Assembly (NCBI GenBank): GCA_035575035.1
Contig: DATLYH010000395.1
Span: 1-23,272 of the forward strand
Origin: DATLYH01 sp035575035
GTDB lineage: Bacteria > Planctomycetota > Planctomycetia > Gemmatales > Gemmataceae
Reading direction: 5' to 3'
Length of the DNA: 23,272 nt
A program made the position numbers and the translations under genes. The notes beneath the pieces were generated by a model. It ran no database searches and was not told where the DNA came from. It worked only from the letters and a program-made list of their open reading frames with translations. Shown piece after piece: positions 22,301 through 23,272 of this stretch; position 1 is the stretch's first letter, and the number at the start of each line of letters is the position of its first letter.

Positions 22301-23272
22301 GGTGAGGGGGCGGGTCCAGGTGCTCCAGCAGCACCTCGACCATCGTATCCCAGAGGACGAAGCTGGAGCGCGGCCCGACGTGGCCGCCGCACTCGCGCCC
22401 CTCGAAGATAAAGCGGCGAGCGCCGTCGCGCAGGAACATCCGCAGCAGACCGGGCGAGGGCACATGCAGGTAGGTGGGGATGCCTTCCTTCTCCAGCTCG
22501 CGGGCCTGGTCGGGCCGGCCGCCGGCGATCAGGGCGAAGGGGGGCCGGCAGGAGCGGATGGCCTCGGCCTGCTCGCGGCGAATCTCCGGCGGAGCGAAGC
22601 CGAGGATGCCGGCGCCCCACGGCAGCGGGCCGAGCCGGTCGCGCGTCTCGCGGAGCAGCTTCTCGGCCTCCGCCCGGCGCATCAATGCCAGGGCGAGAAA
22701 GGGGAGTCCCCCGGCACGGGCTACCGCCTCGGCGAAGGCCGCCGTGTCGCTGACCCGGGTCATCGGTCCCTGGACGATCGGGTAGCGGGTGCCATGTCGC
22801 ACCGCCAGCGGGGCCCCCTCGGCCAGCGGTGTTAGCCGGCGCGCCGTCTCCACTTGTTGACGGGCCCGCTCGATCAGGGCCTGGGCAATCCCCGCCACGG
22901 TCCGATAGCGCTCGGCCAGCGGCCGGGCCATTGCCGCGTCCTGCCCGAGCAACCAGAGTCCCTCCTCAGGGCCGGCCTTCACCCAGCGGGCAACGGCCTG
23001 ACGCCAGCCAGCCAGTCGGGCAGTCCCCCCCTCACCCCTGCCCCTCTCCCCCGAAGCGGGGGCGAGAGAAAAAGAAGATACTCCCCTCTCCCCCGAAGCG
23101 GGGGCGAGAGAAAAAGAAGATACTCCCCTCTCCCCCCGAGGGGGGAGAGGGGAGTATCTTCTTTTTCTCTCGCCCCCGCTTCGGGGGAGAGAGGAGTATC
23201 TTCTTTTTCTCTCGCCCCCGCTTCGGGGGAGAGGGGTAGGGGTGAGGGGGCATCGAGCAGCCGCTGTTCCTC
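16329..23272 (-). CDS. Large iterative PKS/PUFA-type synthase: enoyl reductase (NMO-like), KS, AT, ACP, KR (5'-incomplete)
   Basis: The frame is open to the window edge. The first in-frame start seen is GTG 22982 (numbered 1; 2217 residues), but coding-like sequence continues upstream of it. Domains: nitronate-monooxygenase-like FMN barrel (about 55-340; ECGGHVG, LFAGGIHDA), comparable to the PfaD enoyl reductase. Ketosynthase (about 460-900) with Cys657 in DAACGSS, His792 in EAHGTGT and His832 in IGHTK. AT (about 1025-1340) with GQGSQ, Ser1128 in GHSYGD and His1232 in GFHSP. A Pro/Ala-rich linker with helix FLDTQRSV (about 1491-1513). One ACP with Ser1607 in LGIDSIKRVE. Pseudo-KR then KR (about 1700-2150) with TGGARGI and Tyr2115 in SDYAAAN. 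Dehydratase and PPTase lie on the next protein, 17 bases downstream. Two related palindromic repeats lie in the coding sequence. Likely makes a partly reduced fatty or polyketide chain. Confidence 0.9.
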   Translation of the reverse strand, partial: GTAAARCPLTPTPLPRSGGERKRRYSSLPRSGGERKRRYSPLPPRGERGVSSFSLAPASGERGVSSFSLAPASGERGRGEGGTARLAGWRQAVARWVKAGPEEGLWLLGQDAAMARPLAERYRTVAGIAQALIERARQQVETARRLTPLAEGAPLAVRHGTRYPIVQGPMTRVSDTAAFAEAVARAGGLPFLALALMRRAEAEKLLRETRDRLGPLPWGAGILGFAPPEIRREQAEAIRSCRPPFALIAGGRPDQARELEKEGIPTYLHVPSPGLLRMFLRDGARRFIFEGRECGGHVGPRSSFVLWDTMVEVLLEHLDPPPHPPPLSPEAGARGAASSPLSPREGRGVGVRGEDLNLLFAGGIHDALSASMVAALAAPLAERGAAVGVLLGTAYLYTEEAVATGAIVPQFQRLALHCRDTVLLETGPGHAIRCLPTPYVEAFEQEKRRLQEQGRSPDEIRAALEAMNVGRLRIASKGIDRLATEDACREFVTLSEEEQRARGMYMIGQVASLRQRVVRMAELHEDVSIGSTRRLQRLAPEIIAGPERDRPESRPSDIAIIGMACMFPRAGDLDTYWHNILNRVDAITEVPADHWDWRLYYDATAKEGDKITSKWGGFLDDVPFDPLVYGMPPTSLRSIEPMQLLLLEAVRRALADAGYADRPFDRERTATILGAGGGAAQLSMAYGFRSYLPLLATVPGIGDRAAEIIRQAEEFLPAWTEDSFPGILLNVAAGRVANRFNFGGPNFSVDAACGSSLAALYAGVRELESGSSDLAVVMGADTVQNPFTYLLFSKTHAFSPRGRCSTFDEAADGIVISEGIGVVILKRLADAERDGDRIYAVIKGVGASSDGRDKGLTAPRPEGQMRALARAYAKAGVSPARVGLIEAHGTGTVVGDQTEMQSLGQVFREAGAAARSCVVGSVKSMIGHTKCAAGLAGLINATLALYHKTLPPLLVQRPNSKANFEQSPFFLNTAARPWVHGGPKPRCAGVSAFGFGGTNFHAVLEEYTGDYLGASAPALRHWPAELLVWRRPSRAALVEAVQSCRDALEKGAQPDLADLAHSLWKVNRPEPAQPTLAVVAGSLDDLKEKLTNALAVLGSPSNRCHDPRGIFFAEQPAEQAGKVAFLFPGQGSQYPDMLAQLALAFSEVRQTFDEAERALDGQLDRPLSKYIFPPSPFTPEQEQENRRALTRTDVAQPALGAASLAMFRLLTNLGIEPDFLAGHSYGDYVALCAAGALTPTELIRLSHRRGRVILEAAEQMPGGMAAIDAPAEVVEKVIAGIPGVTAANLNSPKQTVISGTAEGIESALKQFQQQGIRGQRIAVACGFHSPLVAAAKEPLARALAECTFAPPRRPVFANTTAAPYPAEPAAIAALLADHLASPVRFQEEIEALYRLGTRIFVEVGPQGVLTGLVGQVLSDRPHLAVAADSKGRPGLVQLQHLLGQLLVHGVPVRLEHLFEHRGLKTLDLARLEEETGTSRLSPSTWLVNSTRVRPLNGPEPRFLGPMHAGPNGAPAAIRTSESMQVSRTIPEKGAGNHQPEPVPSRPAIPAAAPPSASPPPVPAANGVSHLPPVPAGAVDESTQVLLRFQDLMARFLDTQRSVMLTYLQGNGAAAAPVPLPPAAPAPAPLPTVSEAPPPATPAPEEKTRTTAQVEPAAPQPAAAAINREALTARLLEIVCQRTGYPPEMLGLDLDLEADLGIDSIKRVEILGSLNGEGSGLHIEMEKLTGIKTLRGIIDCLIGQQPAVKSQAASHGAPAAQASVPDRAGIQRMRVEPVEAPLPRGWSICLADGTLLITDDGRGIAPALAERFREIGRDVILLRSGPGAVRNGEADVLQADLTDPRAVAELLPVIRQKAGAVAGLIHLLPLAEPPAGEGWAERMQREVKSLFLLARGLGSELSAEARDGPALLLAATAMGGHFGAGGGPLPESFFPGQGGVAGLVKSLAHEWPTALVRVVDLEPSEPAANLAVQLFAELGDADGPVEIGYRGGRRFTLRCVPAPLTTNAADPAPLGPESTVLITGGARGITAAVAVELARRYQPNLVIVGRSPLPSEEESADTAALTAPAAVKAALIARLKREGRPIAPAAVEAAYQRLLHDREIRANLAALRRAGARVHYYQADVRDEPAFGAVIDEVERRFGGLDGVIHGAGVIQDKLVHDKTPESYDRVFGTKVDSALILSRRLRPERLRFCVFFASVAGRFGNRGQSDYAAANEVLSKLAVYLDRRWPARVVAVAWGPWSGIGMVSELEEHLGRRGLQMIPPEVGPLFLAEELSHGPKGDAEVVIAGDVGQLARKEEREVEAVGAAEHTPY
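22209..22313. repeat. In-frame palindromic repeat insert in the flavin domain
   Basis: 105 bases that encode exactly 35 Pro/Gly/Arg-rich residues (224-258 counted from GTG 22982). They lie between LLEHLD and LNLLFAGGIHDA, two segments that belong together in the barrel. The DNA holds two neighbouring hairpins, one with a GAGGGGAGAGGGG arm and one with CCCCCGCTTCGGGGG. Outer CTCACCCC and GGGGTGAG segments also pair. The same hairpin sequence recurs at 23027-23250. Confidence 0.85.
23027..23250. repeat. Near-perfect 224-bp palindrome built from 42-bp units
   Basis: The centre lies between 23138 and 23139 (CCCCCCGAGGGGGG). Each arm holds two 42-bp units: 23039-23080 and 23081-23122 on the left, 23155-23196 and 23197-23238 on the right. 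Each unit contains a CCCCCGAAGCGGGGG hairpin and an AGAAAAAGAAGATA tail. Only a few mismatches separate the arms. It lies inside the open frame of the large synthase gene and shares its hairpin with the insert at 22209-22313. Confidence 0.9.

Noticed and set aside
23027..23250. CRISPR array
   Set aside because: The 42-bp units are directly adjacent with no variable spacers and are mirrored about a centre; no cas gene is present.
23032..23253. A 73-codon minus-strand frame across the palindrome
   Set aside because: It translates repeat DNA only and ends within the repeat; composition (KRGREKKK, FFFSRPRFGGEG) reflects the hairpins, not a protein family.

Overview
GC-rich, tightly packed bacterial DNA carrying two convergent gene groups. 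Base composition, a PUFA-synthase-like multidomain synthase and several families of short palindromic junction repeats suggest a planctomycete (Gemmata-like). This is an inference from gene content; no rRNA or other marker gene is present, and Myxococcota or Chloroflexota cannot be excluded.

Left, plus strand (1-6248): a 21-bp-arm inverted repeat at the very edge, an EttA-type ABC-F translation factor, then a tight three-gene run of a LolD-like ATPase, a two-FtsX-domain permease of 886 residues and an M28 zinc peptidase.

Right, minus strand (6284-23272, transcribed right to left): one long collinear run, most of it coupled by overlaps or short gaps. The order is a giant synthase, 5'-incomplete at the window edge (nitronate-monooxygenase-like enoyl reductase, KS, AT, ACP, pseudo-KR plus KR), a second synthase subunit (AT, double-hotdog dehydratase, Sfp-type phosphopantetheinyl transferase), a free acyl carrier protein, an alpha/beta hydrolase, two short-chain dehydrogenases, two paralogous zinc-ribbon methyltransferases, and a MacB-like permease/ATPase pair. 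It reads as a self-contained iterative lipid or polyketide pathway. The two synthase subunits build and reduce a chain, with activation of the carrier protein built in. The hydrolase may release the product, the dehydrogenases and methyltransferases tailor it, and the ABC pair may export it. No substrate or product can be read from the sequence. Laid end to end, the domains from KS onward (KS-AT-ACP-KR, then DH-PPTase) match enediyne-type synthases. The PfaB-like second AT and the PfaD-like reductase match PUFA synthases.

The most unusual feature is the repeat DNA. A near-perfect 224-bp palindrome made of 42-bp units lies in what looks like the synthase reading frame at the right edge, and may shift that frame. 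A smaller relative forms a 35-codon in-frame insert in the flavin domain. A 7-bp repeat (five copies) sits in the first codons of the second synthase subunit. REP-like hairpins occupy several gene junctions. No RNA genes, transposases, CRISPR arrays or gene-free stretches over 300 bases were found. The longest gap (1783-2014) holds nothing I recognise.
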